This document shows positions 17,964 to 27,001 of a stretch of DNA of 64,000 nt, one piece after another. Below the pieces are notes generated by a model, which saw only the letters and a program-made list of their open reading frames with translations, was not told where the DNA came from and made no database searches. The number at the start of each line of letters is the position of its first letter. Position 1 is the stretch's first letter. Location of the stretch: positions 1 through 64,000 of the forward strand of contig JAIPDI010000025.1 of assembly GCA_021737785.1 (NCBI GenBank). The letters run 5' to 3'. The DNA is from Deltaproteobacteria bacterium (lineage in GTDB: Bacteria > Desulfobacterota > DSM-4660 > Desulfatiglandales > Desulfatiglandaceae). The translations under genes were made by a program, and so were the position numbers.

Positions 17964-18944
17964 ATGCGCATCGGACTGACCTACGACCTCCAGAGCGAAT
18001 ACCTGGCCCAGGGATACGGCGAGGAGGAGACGGCCGAATTTGATCGGGACGACACCATCGAGGCCATCGAAGGGGCCCTGGCCGAGCTGGGCCACCAGGC
18101 CGAGCGCATCGGAAATGCCCGGAACCTGGTGGAGGCCCTGGCCGGGGGCGCAGCGTGGGATCTGGTCTTCAACATTGCCGAGGGGCTTCACGGCATGGGC
18201 CGCGAGGCCCAGGTCCCGGCTATCCTGGAGGTGTACGGCATTCCCTATACCTTCTCTGATCCGTTGGTCCTGAGCCTCACCCTTCACAAGGGGATGACCA
18301 AGCGGGTCATCCGGGATGCGGGACTGGCCACTGCGCCGTTCCTGGTGGTGGGGCCCGGTGAGTCGGTCCCATCGGTTCCCTTTCCGCCGCCCTATTTTGT
18401 CAAGCCCGTGGCCGAGGGGACGGGCAAGGGCGTGACCCCGGAGTCCCTGGTCCACCGGGAGGAGGACCTGCCCGGGGTCTGCACCCGGCTGGCAGCGCGA
18501 TTTCATCAACCCGTGCTGGTGGAAGGCTTCCTCCCCGGCCGGGAGTTTACGGTGGGCATCGTGGGCACCGGGTCGAAGGCCGAGGTGCTGGGCGCCATCG
18601 AGGTGGTCCTGGGGAACCGGGCCGAGGCGGGCATGTATTCCTATGGGAACAAGAAGCACTACGAAGACCGGGTGGAATACCGGCTCTGCCGTGCCCAGGA
18701 TGATCCGCTCATCGCCCAGGTGGAGGCCCTAGCCCTGATGGCCTACACGGTCCTGGAATGCCGGGATGCGGGGAGGGTGGATATCCGGTGCGACGGGGAG
18801 GGCCGCCCCCATTTTTTGGAGATCAACCCCCTGGCCGGGATTCATCCGGTCATATCCGACCTGCCGATTATCTGTAACTTTTTGAAAATTCCTTACATCT
18901 CTCTCATCGGCCGGATCGTGGCCTCGGCCCTGGAGAGGGTTTGA
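17964..18944 (+). CDS. ATP-grasp ligase 1 (D-Ala-D-Ala ligase-like)
   Basis: 326 residues starting MRIGLTYDLQSEYL behind GAAGAGAGG. ATP-grasp features are YFVKPVAEGTGKGV (ATP lysine), LVEGFLPGREFTVGIVG, and the metal/substrate site RVDIRCDGEGRPHFLEINPLAG. The N-terminal domain has FNIAEGLHGMGREAQVPA and YTFSDP, recalling Ddl, but the SxER glutamate motif of true Ddl is missing. It lies 19 bp after the KamA gene and 7 bp before a second ligase. The expected chemistry is ATP-dependent amide bond formation between amino acids; substrates unknown, beta-lysine being an obvious candidate. Confidence 0.85.
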   Translation: MRIGLTYDLQSEYLAQGYGEEETAEFDRDDTIEAIEGALAELGHQAERIGNARNLVEALAGGAAWDLVFNIAEGLHGMGREAQVPAILEVYGIPYTFSDPLVLSLTLHKGMTKRVIRDAGLATAPFLVVGPGESVPSVPFPPPYFVKPVAEGTGKGVTPESLVHREEDLPGVCTRLAARFHQPVLVEGFLPGREFTVGIVGTGSKAEVLGAIEVVLGNRAEAGMYSYGNKKHYEDRVEYRLCRAQDDPLIAQVEALALMAYTVLECRDAGRVDIRCDGEGRPHFLEINPLAGIHPVISDLPIICNFLKIPYISLIGRIVASALERV

Positions 18945-18951
18945 GGCCCCT

Positions 18952-19962
18952 GTGCGCTTAGCTGTTGTCCACCATGCGGTCGGCCCGGATGCCCCAGCCG
19001 ACGAACAGGATGTCCTGGACCAGGCTGCGGCCGTGGCCTCGGCCCTCGAGGCCCTGGGACACGAGATGAGCGTCCTTCCCTGCACCCTCAATCTGGAACA
19101 TATTCGTGGGAACCTGACGAGCCGGCGGGTCGAGGCGGTCTTCAATCTCGTGGAATCGCTCCATGGAACAGGCCGGCTGATCCATCTGTTTCCTGCCCTT
19201 TTAGATGCGATGGGCCTCCCCTATACGGGGTCGAGCGCCCTCTCGATCCTGACCACCAGCCATAAGATCCTGGCCAAGAGACGTCTTCGGGCCGCAGGGA
19301 TTGCGACCCCTTCCTGGGTGGGACCGTTTCCGCCGGACGGGAGCGGGGACGATGTTTCCGGTGCTGTAAAAGACGCAGGGGATGTGTGGATCATCAAGTC
19401 CCTGTGGGAACACGCATCCATCGGTCTGGACGAAACATCCATTGTTGAGGGGAGGAGGGAGGACGTGGCCGCCATGCTCCCGCAAAGGGCGTCCCTCCTG
19501 GGCGGCGCCTGTTTTGCCGAGCGGTTTGTGGAGGGCCGGGAGTTCAACCTGTCCGTCCTGACGGGGTCTGAAGGTCCCCAGGTCCTCCCTCCGGCCGAGA
19601 TCCTGTTTAAGGACGTTGCGCCAGGCGCCCCCCGCATGGTAGGCTACCAGGCCAAGTGGGACCCGGGCTCCCATGCCTGTCAGAACACCCCCCGGCGATT
19701 CTCAGAAGGCGGCGAGGATGGCCCACTGCTTCACGAACTTACCGAGGTGGCCCTCCGGTGCTGGGACCTTTTTTCATTGAAGGGCTATGCGCGGGTGGAC
19801 TTCCGGGTGGACGACCAGGGAAGGCCGTGGGTTCTGGAGGTGAATGCCAACCCGTGTCTCTCGCCGGACGCCGGATTTGCCGCGGCCCTGCAGCAGGCGC
19901 GCATACCTTTTGAGGAAGCCATCAGGCGAATCCTTGAGGAGACTGTTGGAATTGGCGATTAG
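18952..19962 (+). CDS. ATP-grasp ligase 2 (D-Ala-D-Ala ligase-like)
   Basis: 336 residues from a GTG start 7 bp after ligase 1. Motifs parallel those of ligase 1 but the two are clearly different proteins: FNLVESLHGTGRLIH in the N-terminal domain, WIIKSLWEHASIGL for ATP, AERFVEGREFNLSV, and YARVDFRVDDQGRPWVLEVNANP at the metal site. Having two paralogous ligases in tandem suggests two successive couplings or a heterodimer. The asparagine and proline after EVNANP are the standard ATP-grasp metal ligands. Confidence 0.85.
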   Translation: MRLAVVHHAVGPDAPADEQDVLDQAAAVASALEALGHEMSVLPCTLNLEHIRGNLTSRRVEAVFNLVESLHGTGRLIHLFPALLDAMGLPYTGSSALSILTTSHKILAKRRLRAAGIATPSWVGPFPPDGSGDDVSGAVKDAGDVWIIKSLWEHASIGLDETSIVEGRREDVAAMLPQRASLLGGACFAERFVEGREFNLSVLTGSEGPQVLPPAEILFKDVAPGAPRMVGYQAKWDPGSHACQNTPRRFSEGGEDGPLLHELTEVALRCWDLFSLKGYARVDFRVDDQGRPWVLEVNANPCLSPDAGFAAALQQARIPFEEAIRRILEETVGIGD

Positions 19963-20156
19963 ATTCTGGTTACTGGATACTGGATATTTGCTGCAATTGA
20001 AAAATGAAAATGGAATATTGAAGAAGTGAAAGGCTGCCCGATCACCTATGACCTCAGCCTTGTGCTCGATACAGGAATGAAACAGGTCGTTAGCCGTTCG
20101 TCACCGGGTATTGCTCATTAATTGTTGCTCTTTCGACATTGGATGTTCGGTGTTGA
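19963..20156. repeat. Word-like repeats between ligase 2 and the GNAT gene
   Basis: TTACTGGATACTGGATATT (about 19977-19990), an ATTGAAAAATGAAAATGGAA run (19996-20015) and, at 20136-20170, GACATTGGATGTTCGGTGTT followed by GAATGTTGGACGTTG. None codes for protein. They resemble the degenerate words at other gene borders. Confidence 0.45.
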
Positions 20157-20720
20157 ATGTTGGACGTTGATCCTTTTTTTGGTAAAAGCGTGCCTGCCCT
20201 AAAACATGACCAGGAAGATCGTCTAAAAGGCGTAGCGTTCCGCTACGAGGTCCTCCCCAAGGATGTGGAGGACGTGCGCGCCCTTGTAGAAAAGACCGGG
20301 TTCTTTCGCGTCGACGAGATATCGGTTGCGGCCGAGCTGGTGGCCGAGCGCTTGAACCGGGGGCCGGAGAGCGCATATTATTTTGTCCTGTCTGAGGAGG
20401 GGAGTCGGCTTTCAGGGTATGTGTGCTATGGCCCCATCCCTTGTACAATCGGGTCTTATGATCTGTATTGGATTGCTGTGGATCCCACGTTCCAGGGAAA
20501 AGGCCTTGGTAGATCTCTTCTCCATGAGGCCGAGCGTCTCATCCGGGAGATGGGCGGGACCCGAATATATGTGGAAACCTCCTCCCGGGGCCAGTATGTC
20601 AGCACCCGTATCTTCTATGAGCGTTGCGGGTACATGCTCGCATCTGTGCTCGATGACTTCTACGGCCCCGACGACAGCAAGGCAATCTTCCTCAAGGTAC
20701 TGACGTCTTCCACAGGGTAA
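20157..20720 (+). CDS. GNAT-family N-acetyltransferase
   Basis: 187 residues; the acetyl-CoA-binding motif is VDPTFQGKGLGRSLLHEAERL (about residues 105-125) and the C-terminal strand FYERCGYMLASVLDDFY is typical. The real start may be the in-frame GTG at 20190, since the first codons lie in repeat-like sequence. It follows the two ATP-grasp genes on the same strand after about 190 bp. It could acetylate a beta-amino-acid product, as AblB does with beta-lysine, but the sequence does not show close AblB features. Other GNAT substrates are equally possible. Confidence 0.8.
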   Translation: MLDVDPFFGKSVPALKHDQEDRLKGVAFRYEVLPKDVEDVRALVEKTGFFRVDEISVAAELVAERLNRGPESAYYFVLSEEGSRLSGYVCYGPIPCTIGSYDLYWIAVDPTFQGKGLGRSLLHEAERLIREMGGTRIYVETSSRGQYVSTRIFYERCGYMLASVLDDFYGPDDSKAIFLKVLTSSTG

Positions 20721-21176
20721 CCCGCGGCCTAATCCCCGACAGAACACAGTCCTCTTCTCCATCTTGACCGTGATTTCTATCCCATCGTCCGTCACCCTCG
20801 GCATATCCTCGCAACAAACGATGATCCTCCGTCGAATGGCTCTGCCGCGACCTCTCTCTTCAGGTAATTTGCCACAGAGGCATTCAGGAATCGATGCGGC
20901 TGGTCGGCAAGATATATGACAGGAAGCTATCCATGATTCAGAAGCCTGTTCAGATCGAAGTCAGGGGCCAGCTCCGCGGCGTTGAAGCCGAACAATTCAT
21001 AACGGACGTGCAGGAAAGGGACACCCTTTATACCTGTATATTCACCAGATCTATCACTCTCTGGAGATCGACCCCTTAAGCTGCCAGAGCGGGTTTCCTT
21101 TCCATGGCACGATAAAAGTCATTCATTCACCGGCACTGTGGGAAGCCGGAGATTGGAGACGATAAGACACTCGCGT
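20721..21176. other. Region of decayed or unrecognised sequence
   Basis: 456 bp. On the plus strand a 61-codon frame (20894-21079) and on the minus strand a short frame near 20740-20890 both have coding-like composition but no recognisable domain, no good ribosome site and early stops. They may be gene remnants. No RNA gene seen. Confidence 0.4.
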
Positions 21177-21728
21177 TCAAGAGGCATTTTTCAGAACACT
21201 CTCAAAACGATCAACAAAAGACTCACCTGTGGCCTCTGCCAGGTCATTCAGCCAGCGACGGATGTAAGGGGTGTCCATTTCGGGGTTTTTGATCAGGATG
21301 GATTTGACATCTTCCATATCACGGGGCCTTCCGGCAAAGATTTTATGTATTACAAGATCCTCAGCCGATGCGAACTTTACGTCGACGCCTTCCATGTTCA
21401 CCAGGCGTACCATTTCCATGGCTTGACGCTCATAGGGAGAAAAAGAAAAGATGAAATCAACACGGATGTGGCTTTTGGGATCTTGACAGGGAAGGACCAT
21501 GGTTCGAAGAGTAAAATCGGTAGGGTCTACGAGAGGTTTTAATCCAACTGATCCAACGGCATCCAACATCTGATCAATTTTGTCGGTTCCAATCCCAACG
21601 GTCACATCGATGTCTCGAGTCATGCGGGGCTCTCCGTGGAGGAGAACAGCCTGCCCTCCAATGACCATATAGGGGATGCGTTTTCGATCCAGCACCAGGG
21701 CGATTGTTCTAAGAAGTTTTGTGAACAT
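21177..21728 (-). CDS. DUF6036/AbiEii-like nucleotidyltransferase
   Basis: 183 residues from ATG at 21728 (MFTKLLRTIALVL). The nucleotidyltransferase core is IGGQAVLLHGEPRMTRDIDVTVG, that is, the GGxA turn and the DxD-type metal pair, followed by a third acidic residue in HIRVDFIFSF. Similar proteins occur as stand-alone nucleotidyltransferases and as toxins of type IV toxin-antitoxin pairs. It overlaps the preceding small gene by 20 bp, so translation is probably coupled, which is the usual arrangement of such two-gene modules. The TTG upstream at 21761 lacks a usable ribosome site. Confidence 0.78.
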   Translation of the reverse strand: MFTKLLRTIALVLDRKRIPYMVIGGQAVLLHGEPRMTRDIDVTVGIGTDKIDQMLDAVGSVGLKPLVDPTDFTLRTMVLPCQDPKSHIRVDFIFSFSPYERQAMEMVRLVNMEGVDVKFASAEDLVIHKIFAGRPRDMEDVKSILIKNPEMDTPYIRRWLNDLAEATGESFVDRFESVLKNAS

Positions 21729-21972
21729 TGAGTACACGCGCAAGTCTGATATCGTTTTCAATCCCTTCCAGCGGATCTTTCAGCGGTAACGCCCCCATTG
21801 CAATGGCCTCGCGATAAAGCCCTTCAAAGAGAGCGAGATTCTCGAAATAGTCGGGGGTGGAAGACCGAATCAGAACTTTGTTCAGCTCTTCAATCAAATG
21901 GATATTCTGAATCATGCGCTGCACGAACTTTCTTTTGATAAGAGGTTTGGAAAGGGGGCCATTAGCCGTCAC
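21709..21972 (-). CDS. Small protein paired with the nucleotidyltransferase
   Basis: 87 residues from GTG at 21972 behind AGGAGG. No family recognised. It is mostly helical and contains a Tyr-Phe-Glu-rich centre (DYFENLALFEGLYREA). The last codons overlap the start of the nucleotidyltransferase gene in another frame. By position it could be the antitoxin or substrate-recognition partner. It may also be a DNA-binding component, but no helix-turn-helix is obvious. Confidence 0.7.
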   Translation of the reverse strand: MTANGPLSKPLIKRKFVQRMIQNIHLIEELNKVLIRSSTPDYFENLALFEGLYREAIAMGALPLKDPLEGIENDIRLARVLNVHKTS

Positions 21973-22291
21973 GCCCTCCTATTCTCTCACGCATGGATCG
22001 GATAATTCGAGCGTGGTGGATTACACTCAGCTTAAGAATATCCTATTGATTTGTCAATTAATATTCCTTTCTTTAAACCGCATCCTATTCAAATTTCCTG
22101 GCGGCGAAATGTAGAACCAGAAAAGCCACTCCGTCACGAGGTCTTTTTTGCTTCTGCATCTGATTTCTACGGCAGCACCGGTCCTTCCATGCTGCTTCGG
22201 TTGGGAGATGGCGCTCCGGTCGGAAAGTAGACCAGGATTGCCGGCAAGCGGTATTTCGACGAATCTACCGGCATGAACGGTCTCCCGGTTG
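21973..22291. other. Intergenic stretch, nothing recognised
   Basis: 319 bp between the small-protein gene and the end of the hybrid kinase gene, both on the minus strand. The part at 22010-22080 is AT-rich and may hold the promoter of the nucleotidyltransferase pair. The 92-codon minus frame at 22054-22332 overlaps the kinase 3' end and shows no conserved domain. Confidence 0.4.
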
Positions 22292-25200
22292 TCATCCACG
22301 GCTGAAACTGGAATAGACAGAAATCTTGTCAAAGAGTGCTGCCTTTTTCAGCGGCTTGGACAGATAATCGGTGCACCCTGCATTCAGGCATTTCTGACGG
22401 TCATCCGCCAGGGCATGGGCGGTGAGGGCGATGATCGGAGTGGCGTCTTTGTTGGTTTCCTTTTCCCACTTCCGGATCTCACGGGTCGCGGTATAGCCGT
22501 CCATGACCGGCATACGCATGTCCATGAGCACAAGGTCATAGTCTCCGGATACGAATTTATCCACGGCGATTTCCCCGTTTTCGGCGACTTCAATGGTGTG
22601 CGGACTCTTTTTTAAGAAGGCCTTGACCACGATCTGGTTCTCTTTTGCATCTTCCACCAGGAGGATATGGAGAGGACGGATCGTTTCTTCCGTTTCTCCC
22701 TTTGTGTCCGGGGCTTCCTCCTGAGGGGGCGCCTCTGCCTTTCCAAGTGCTGTTTGAATCGCCTCTTTCAACTCCTGGCGCTTGACCGGTTTAACCAGAT
22801 AGATCGAAATGCCGATCTCCCTGGCCCTTGAGATATCCCGGCTGCTCTCTTCCGAGGTAATCAGCAGCAAGGTTTGTTTCATATGATCGAAGCGCTCCTT
22901 GATCTTCCGCGCGGTTTCAAACCCGTCCATTCCAGGCATTCTGCTGTCTAACAGGATCAAGGGGAACGGTTGATGGGTCCTTTCGGCCTCCGCAATGATC
23001 TCCAGGCACTCCGAACCGCTTTTGGCCTCACTGACCTCCAACCCCCAGGAGGTCAGTGTTTCATTGAGAATGAGGCGATTGGTGGCATTGTCATCAACCA
23101 CCAGGGCCCGAACCCCTTTAATATCCGAAGGAACCGGCATCTTTGTTGCCGCGGGCTTGGGATCGACCTGGAACCACGCGGTGAAAGAGAAGGTGCTTCC
23201 CTCACCCGGGCGACTCTCTACCCGGATATCCCCGCCCATCAACCTGGCCAGACGCCGGGAAATGGCCAGGCCCAGACCCGTACCCCCATACTCCCGTGTG
23301 GTGGAGGTATCGGCCTGGCTGAAGGTCTCGAAGATTATGTCCTGCTTATCCTTTGGGATGCCGATCCCGGTATCCCGAACCGAGAATTCGAGCGACACTG
23401 TGCCCTCACGCTCCTCAGCCGTCCTTACTTCCAGGACGATCTCGCCCTTGTGGGTGAACTTCACCGCATTTCCGATTAGATTCACCAGGACCTGCCGTAA
23501 CCTGATAGGGTCTCCCACAAGGTGCACCGGTGTGTCGGGCAGCACATGACAGAGGAGTTCCAGTCCCTTCTCGTGGGCCCTCAGTGCCATGAGTTCACCG
23601 ATCCGCTCAACCACGGCCAGGAGATCAAAACCGGTTTCCTCCAACCCAATCTGTCCGGCCTCCACCTTGGAGAGATCCAGAATATCATTGATCAGGTCCA
23701 GAAGTCCTTCTCCGGCATTGCTCAGGATATGGACATATTTTTTCTGTTCAGGGGTCAGAGAAGATTCCCGGAGGAGATCGGCCATGCCCAGGATGGCATT
23801 CATCGGCGTCCGGATCTCATGGCTCATGATGGCCAAAAACTCACTCTTGGACTGGTTTGCGCGGGCCGCCAGTTCCTTTTCCTGTCTGAAGGTACGGATG
23901 CGGTCCCCGAGGGCCAGGGAGAGCAAAACGGCCTCCAGAGAGATCGAGGTCTCAAATATTTCAAAAGACAACTGGAAGTAGGGGAGTACCCCCTCCAAGA
24001 TGAGGGCGTAATAAACGCCTGAAATACATGCGATAATTTCAGCCAGCAAAAAAAACCTCGCCGGTTTGAAACCCCGCTTCCAGCATGCCAGGCCGATCCA
24101 GACAAAAATAAAGGATGAGATAAAAATCAATAGTGAAAGGCATTGACTTAAGACCCGGATATCACCAAACAGGCTCGACACCACAAGTATCAGGCATAAG
24201 GCCAAAAAGATGACCAGCACCTTGTCGCCCAGGGGGTAGTTTTGTTTTGTGGCCAGGAATGATCGGGTAAACATCACCAGGAAGACGAAAAATGTCCCCC
24301 CAAAGAAGAGGACCACGCGCCCATGTCGCATAAATTCGTGGGGGCCGATGCCCCCTAAGAAAGTGGTGTCAATATGACCATACACATAGACGGCGAAAGA
24401 CAGCAGGTAAAGGACATACCAGAGGTAGCTTCTGCTCCGAAGGCTGATAAAGAGAAACAGGTTGAATGCTGCCATGGAAAAGATGACGCCATAGTTGATG
24501 CTTTTCCATGTCTTTTTCACAATGGATACGTCAAGATAGGCGGCATCTTGATAGATATTGAGGGGCAACAGGATATCTGATGCGCCTTGTAATCGCAGAT
24601 AGCAGGTGACGGGTTTTTCAAGATCGTTCGGGAGATGAAAAAAGGGGAGTTTCCGATGGGATCGGCCGGGGAAGGCGCCTGCGGAGGTTCCAACCTCCTC
24701 CATGATCCACCCCTCTGATGCGCCGCCCGTATCCCTGGCGGACCTGGGGATATAGAATTGTGTAAACAAAGGAAACGGCCAGTCCACGTCAAGAAGCCAT
24801 TTTTGTGGGGTCGGGCTGTCTCCTGGGCCTGGCTCGGCCTTGACTGTGAAACGGAGCCAGAATGCAGAAGCGCTCATGCCCAGGTTCGGGGTCTGTGAGT
24901 CCACAAGTTTGAATTGGTCCGACAAGGGGGGAGTCGTCACATCATCGATGGTCCATTTTCTCTCTTTGTCCTCTAGGATTTCTGCGTAGGGCGACAGGTC
25001 ATAGTGATCCTGACCGGGCTGGAGCTGAAGCGTTGGAACATCTCCTGCCGTGCAGACAGGGGCCATGAACAGGCACAGGATCAGGATTATCGTGAGCTGA
25101 CGGATAACCCCGCCCTTGGCCGCCTTTTCCAGCTTTTCGGGCGGTATCGCGCCCAAGTCCTTGATGTCCTCGACGACATTCACCACATCGGCGGTGTATT

Positions 25201-25660
25201 CTGCCTTGTCAAGTCCTTTTATGATCGCCTCATCGGAGGGATATGAACGGATCAGGATGTCCAGAACCTCATGTTCCGTGGCGATGACCACATGGACACG
25301 ATAGCCGCAAACAAAGGTCACCTCATCCATGGCCTCGTAGTCAATGGGGTTGCTCATGGCCACGGCAACCTCCCGGCCCCTGATGGACAGGGGTATCAAG
25401 CGCCTTTTGAAACAGAGCTTTGCAGGGAGGAGTCGCAGTATCTTGGGGTCCACTTTGACATTCTTGAGGCTGATCATCCGGATGCCCAACTGTTTGGACA
25501 GGGTGCGGCAGATGTCCATCTCGGAGACCCACCCCATTTCAACGAAAACCTTCCCGATGCGTTTCCCTGTCTGGCCGGATATTTTCAGGGCCTCCTGGAC
25601 CTGCTCTTCGCTCAGAACGCCGGCTTCCTGAAGGATCTCGCCAAGTTTTTTGCGTTTCAT
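22292..25660 (-). CDS. Hybrid sensor kinase with MshEN (GspE-N) and 7TMR-DISM input domains
   Basis: 1122 residues. Residues 1-140 are the two-part N-terminal domain of type II secretion/pilus ATPases ([20 protein letters not shown], then [29 protein letters not shown]), a fold that binds c-di-GMP in MshE. A signal-like helix follows (about 187-205, ending CTA), then a 7TMR-DISM extracytoplasmic domain (205-370) and seven membrane helices (about 385-585). Next come HisKA with H614 in MSHEIRTPM, a full HATPase ([15 protein letters not shown]) and two receivers (VVDDNA...LLDSRMPG and LVEDAK...LMDMRMPV). An Hpt protein gene precedes it, so it probably feeds a phosphorelay. The internal signal-like helix suggests a gene fusion. 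Confidence 0.9.
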   Translation of the reverse strand: MKRKKLGEILQEAGVLSEEQVQEALKISGQTGKRIGKVFVEMGWVSEMDICRTLSKQLGIRMISLKNVKVDPKILRLLPAKLCFKRRLIPLSIRGREVAVAMSNPIDYEAMDEVTFVCGYRVHVVIATEHEVLDILIRSYPSDEAIIKGLDKAEYTADVVNVVEDIKDLGAIPPEKLEKAAKGGVIRQLTIILILCLFMAPVCTAGDVPTLQLQPGQDHYDLSPYAEILEDKERKWTIDDVTTPPLSDQFKLVDSQTPNLGMSASAFWLRFTVKAEPGPGDSPTPQKWLLDVDWPFPLFTQFYIPRSARDTGGASEGWIMEEVGTSAGAFPGRSHRKLPFFHLPNDLEKPVTCYLRLQGASDILLPLNIYQDAAYLDVSIVKKTWKSINYGVIFSMAAFNLFLFISLRSRSYLWYVLYLLSFAVYVYGHIDTTFLGGIGPHEFMRHGRVVLFFGGTFFVFLVMFTRSFLATKQNYPLGDKVLVIFLALCLILVVSSLFGDIRVLSQCLSLLIFISSFIFVWIGLACWKRGFKPARFFLLAEIIACISGVYYALILEGVLPYFQLSFEIFETSISLEAVLLSLALGDRIRTFRQEKELAARANQSKSEFLAIMSHEIRTPMNAILGMADLLRESSLTPEQKKYVHILSNAGEGLLDLINDILDLSKVEAGQIGLEETGFDLLAVVERIGELMALRAHEKGLELLCHVLPDTPVHLVGDPIRLRQVLVNLIGNAVKFTHKGEIVLEVRTAEEREGTVSLEFSVRDTGIGIPKDKQDIIFETFSQADTSTTREYGGTGLGLAISRRLARLMGGDIRVESRPGEGSTFSFTAWFQVDPKPAATKMPVPSDIKGVRALVVDDNATNRLILNETLTSWGLEVSEAKSGSECLEIIAEAERTHQPFPLILLDSRMPGMDGFETARKIKERFDHMKQTLLLITSEESSRDISRAREIGISIYLVKPVKRQELKEAIQTALGKAEAPPQEEAPDTKGETEETIRPLHILLVEDAKENQIVVKAFLKKSPHTIEVAENGEIAVDKFVSGDYDLVLMDMRMPVMDGYTATREIRKWEKETNKDATPIIALTAHALADDRQKCLNAGCTDYLSKPLKKAALFDKISVYSSFSRG

Positions 25661-25690
25661 GATGTGTCCTTGTGGGAGCTTAAAGGTGAA

Positions 25691-25781
25691 AGCTCAAAGC
25701 TGAAAGCTCAAAGGATCGTTCAACCCGCTTTCAGCTTTCAGCTTTGAGCTGAGGGACGAAATTGGGCGGGTACGTCCCGCC
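25691..25781. repeat. Perfect 18-bp inverted repeat plus second hairpin
   Basis: 25691-25708 (AGCTCAAAGCTGAAAGCT) is exactly inverted at 25733-25750 with a 24-bp spacer. A second hairpin, GGCGGG/CCCGCC, lies at 25765-25781. Both sit between the Hpt gene and the hybrid kinase gene. The word AAAGCTGAAAGCTCAAAG is of the same type as other border repeats in the window. No T-tract follows, so it is not a standard terminator. Confidence 0.6.
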
Positions 25782-25789
25782 TTCCCCTT

Positions 25790-26113
25790 TCAGCTTTCGG
25801 CTTCTTCGTAGACGACCTCTACTCGGTCGATATATTCGGAAAGGTTCTGGACCTGGTTTTTGATATCACCCGTATTCAGTTCCTTTGCCGCCATTTCAAT
25901 GGATTTTCCTATCTCCGAAACCGCGTCAAACCCAAAGGTTTCCCCGCTTCCCTTCATGCGGTGGCCCGCATCCCGAATGGTTTCGAAATCGTCTTTTTCA
26001 AGGGCCGCACCAATGGCTTCTATATATTCCCGTACCTGCCCCATATACCAGGGAATGTCATCGGCCAGGTCCGGGTCCGCATGCACGACGATCCGTTCTG
26101 TTTCCATAGCCAT
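25790..26113 (-). CDS. Hpt (histidine phosphotransfer) domain protein
   Basis: 107 residues, a single Hpt four-helix domain. The phosphoacceptor is H51 in AGHRMKGSGETFGF. It lacks other domains and so can only relay phosphate. It lies directly upstream (same strand) of the hybrid kinase with two receivers, which makes it the likely shuttle between that kinase and an output regulator. A start at 26107 (second Met) is also possible. Ribosome site AGGAGGAG precedes the ATG. Confidence 0.88.
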   Translation of the reverse strand: MAMETERIVVHADPDLADDIPWYMGQVREYIEAIGAALEKDDFETIRDAGHRMKGSGETFGFDAVSEIGKSIEMAAKELNTGDIKNQVQNLSEYIDRVEVVYEEAES

Positions 26114-26129
26114 CTCCTCCTATCTGTTT

Positions 26130-26714
26130 TCAGGGTTCCAGGCCCTGATGCATGCGGCCTGTCTGCTCTGGAGAGATGTACGCCAAGGCCCCTTCCAGGG
26201 AATGCGGGTTTTCCGAGGCGACGGTTTCAATGGATTCGAAGGTGGAAATTCTGAAGCCGATGATTTTGACCCGGTCTGATTCCGGATGATGGAGGATATG
26301 GGATGGGTTGATGTTCTTATGGATGATGCCTGCGGCATGGATGACCCCGAGGTGTTCTGAAATTATGGAAGCCATCTGCAGAAAAACATTGGGGTCTGCA
26401 TATGTGCCGGATCCCTTCAGCCGGTACAGAGAGCGGCCGCCAAAGTCCTCCAGTACCAGTACATGGCGGTTTCTCAGGGCCAGATCTCCATGCAGTTTAA
26501 TGATGCCGGGGACATCGGACTGATTCAAAATGGAGAGGATGTTATATTCCTGTTTATACCGGGTCATCTCCGCAATGGAAGGATAAGCGTTCCTCATTGC
26601 CATGAGGACCACCGGAAGATCGTCCTTGATCCGACGAGCGCCGAGGATCAGGGACGTGTGGCTTTCACATAGGGTTTCCTTTGGCTGATATCCGGGAATT
26701 GACATCATGGCCAT
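26130..26714 (-). pseudogene. Truncated, catalytically dead Ser/Thr kinase domain
   Basis: 194 residues that match the N-terminal kinase domain of the large kinase-AAA-GAF-histidine kinase proteins (motif AYISPEQTGRM near the end). The protein stops right after that motif, before the rest of the kinase lobe and all downstream domains. Catalytic residues are also gone: the beta-3 lysine position reads M (VVLMAM), HRDxxxxN reads HKNINPSHI (residues 132-140), and DFG reads GFR (153-155). It sits 16 bp before the Hpt gene. Most likely a remnant; a retained pseudokinase regulator is the alternative. Confidence 0.65.
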
Positions 26715-27001
26715 CGACTTCCACAGGTTTTTGAGATATTCCAGGATGCTGCATCTGCGGTACTCTTAGATAAGAAAGAGAGGTTTGTCAAGGAAGTTGT
26801 CGCCGTTCGCCACGAGCATCACCGAAGATCAGAAGTCGGCTTTCGGAGCCGCGCGCGCCCGGAAAATTTCTGGGAGTTGCACCAATACCTTTTTGGTTGC
26901 GGCTGTTAGACCGCCTTGGGAAGAGAGGGGTATAGAACTCAATCTAGCGAGTGCTCTGCAACTACGAAAAAATTGATATCCGTTTGATAATGCTCTTCAA
27001 A

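Noticed and set aside
22054-22332. 92-codon minus-strand frame beside the hybrid kinase end
   Set aside because: It has no domain, overlaps a conserved gene, and its start lacks a ribosome site.
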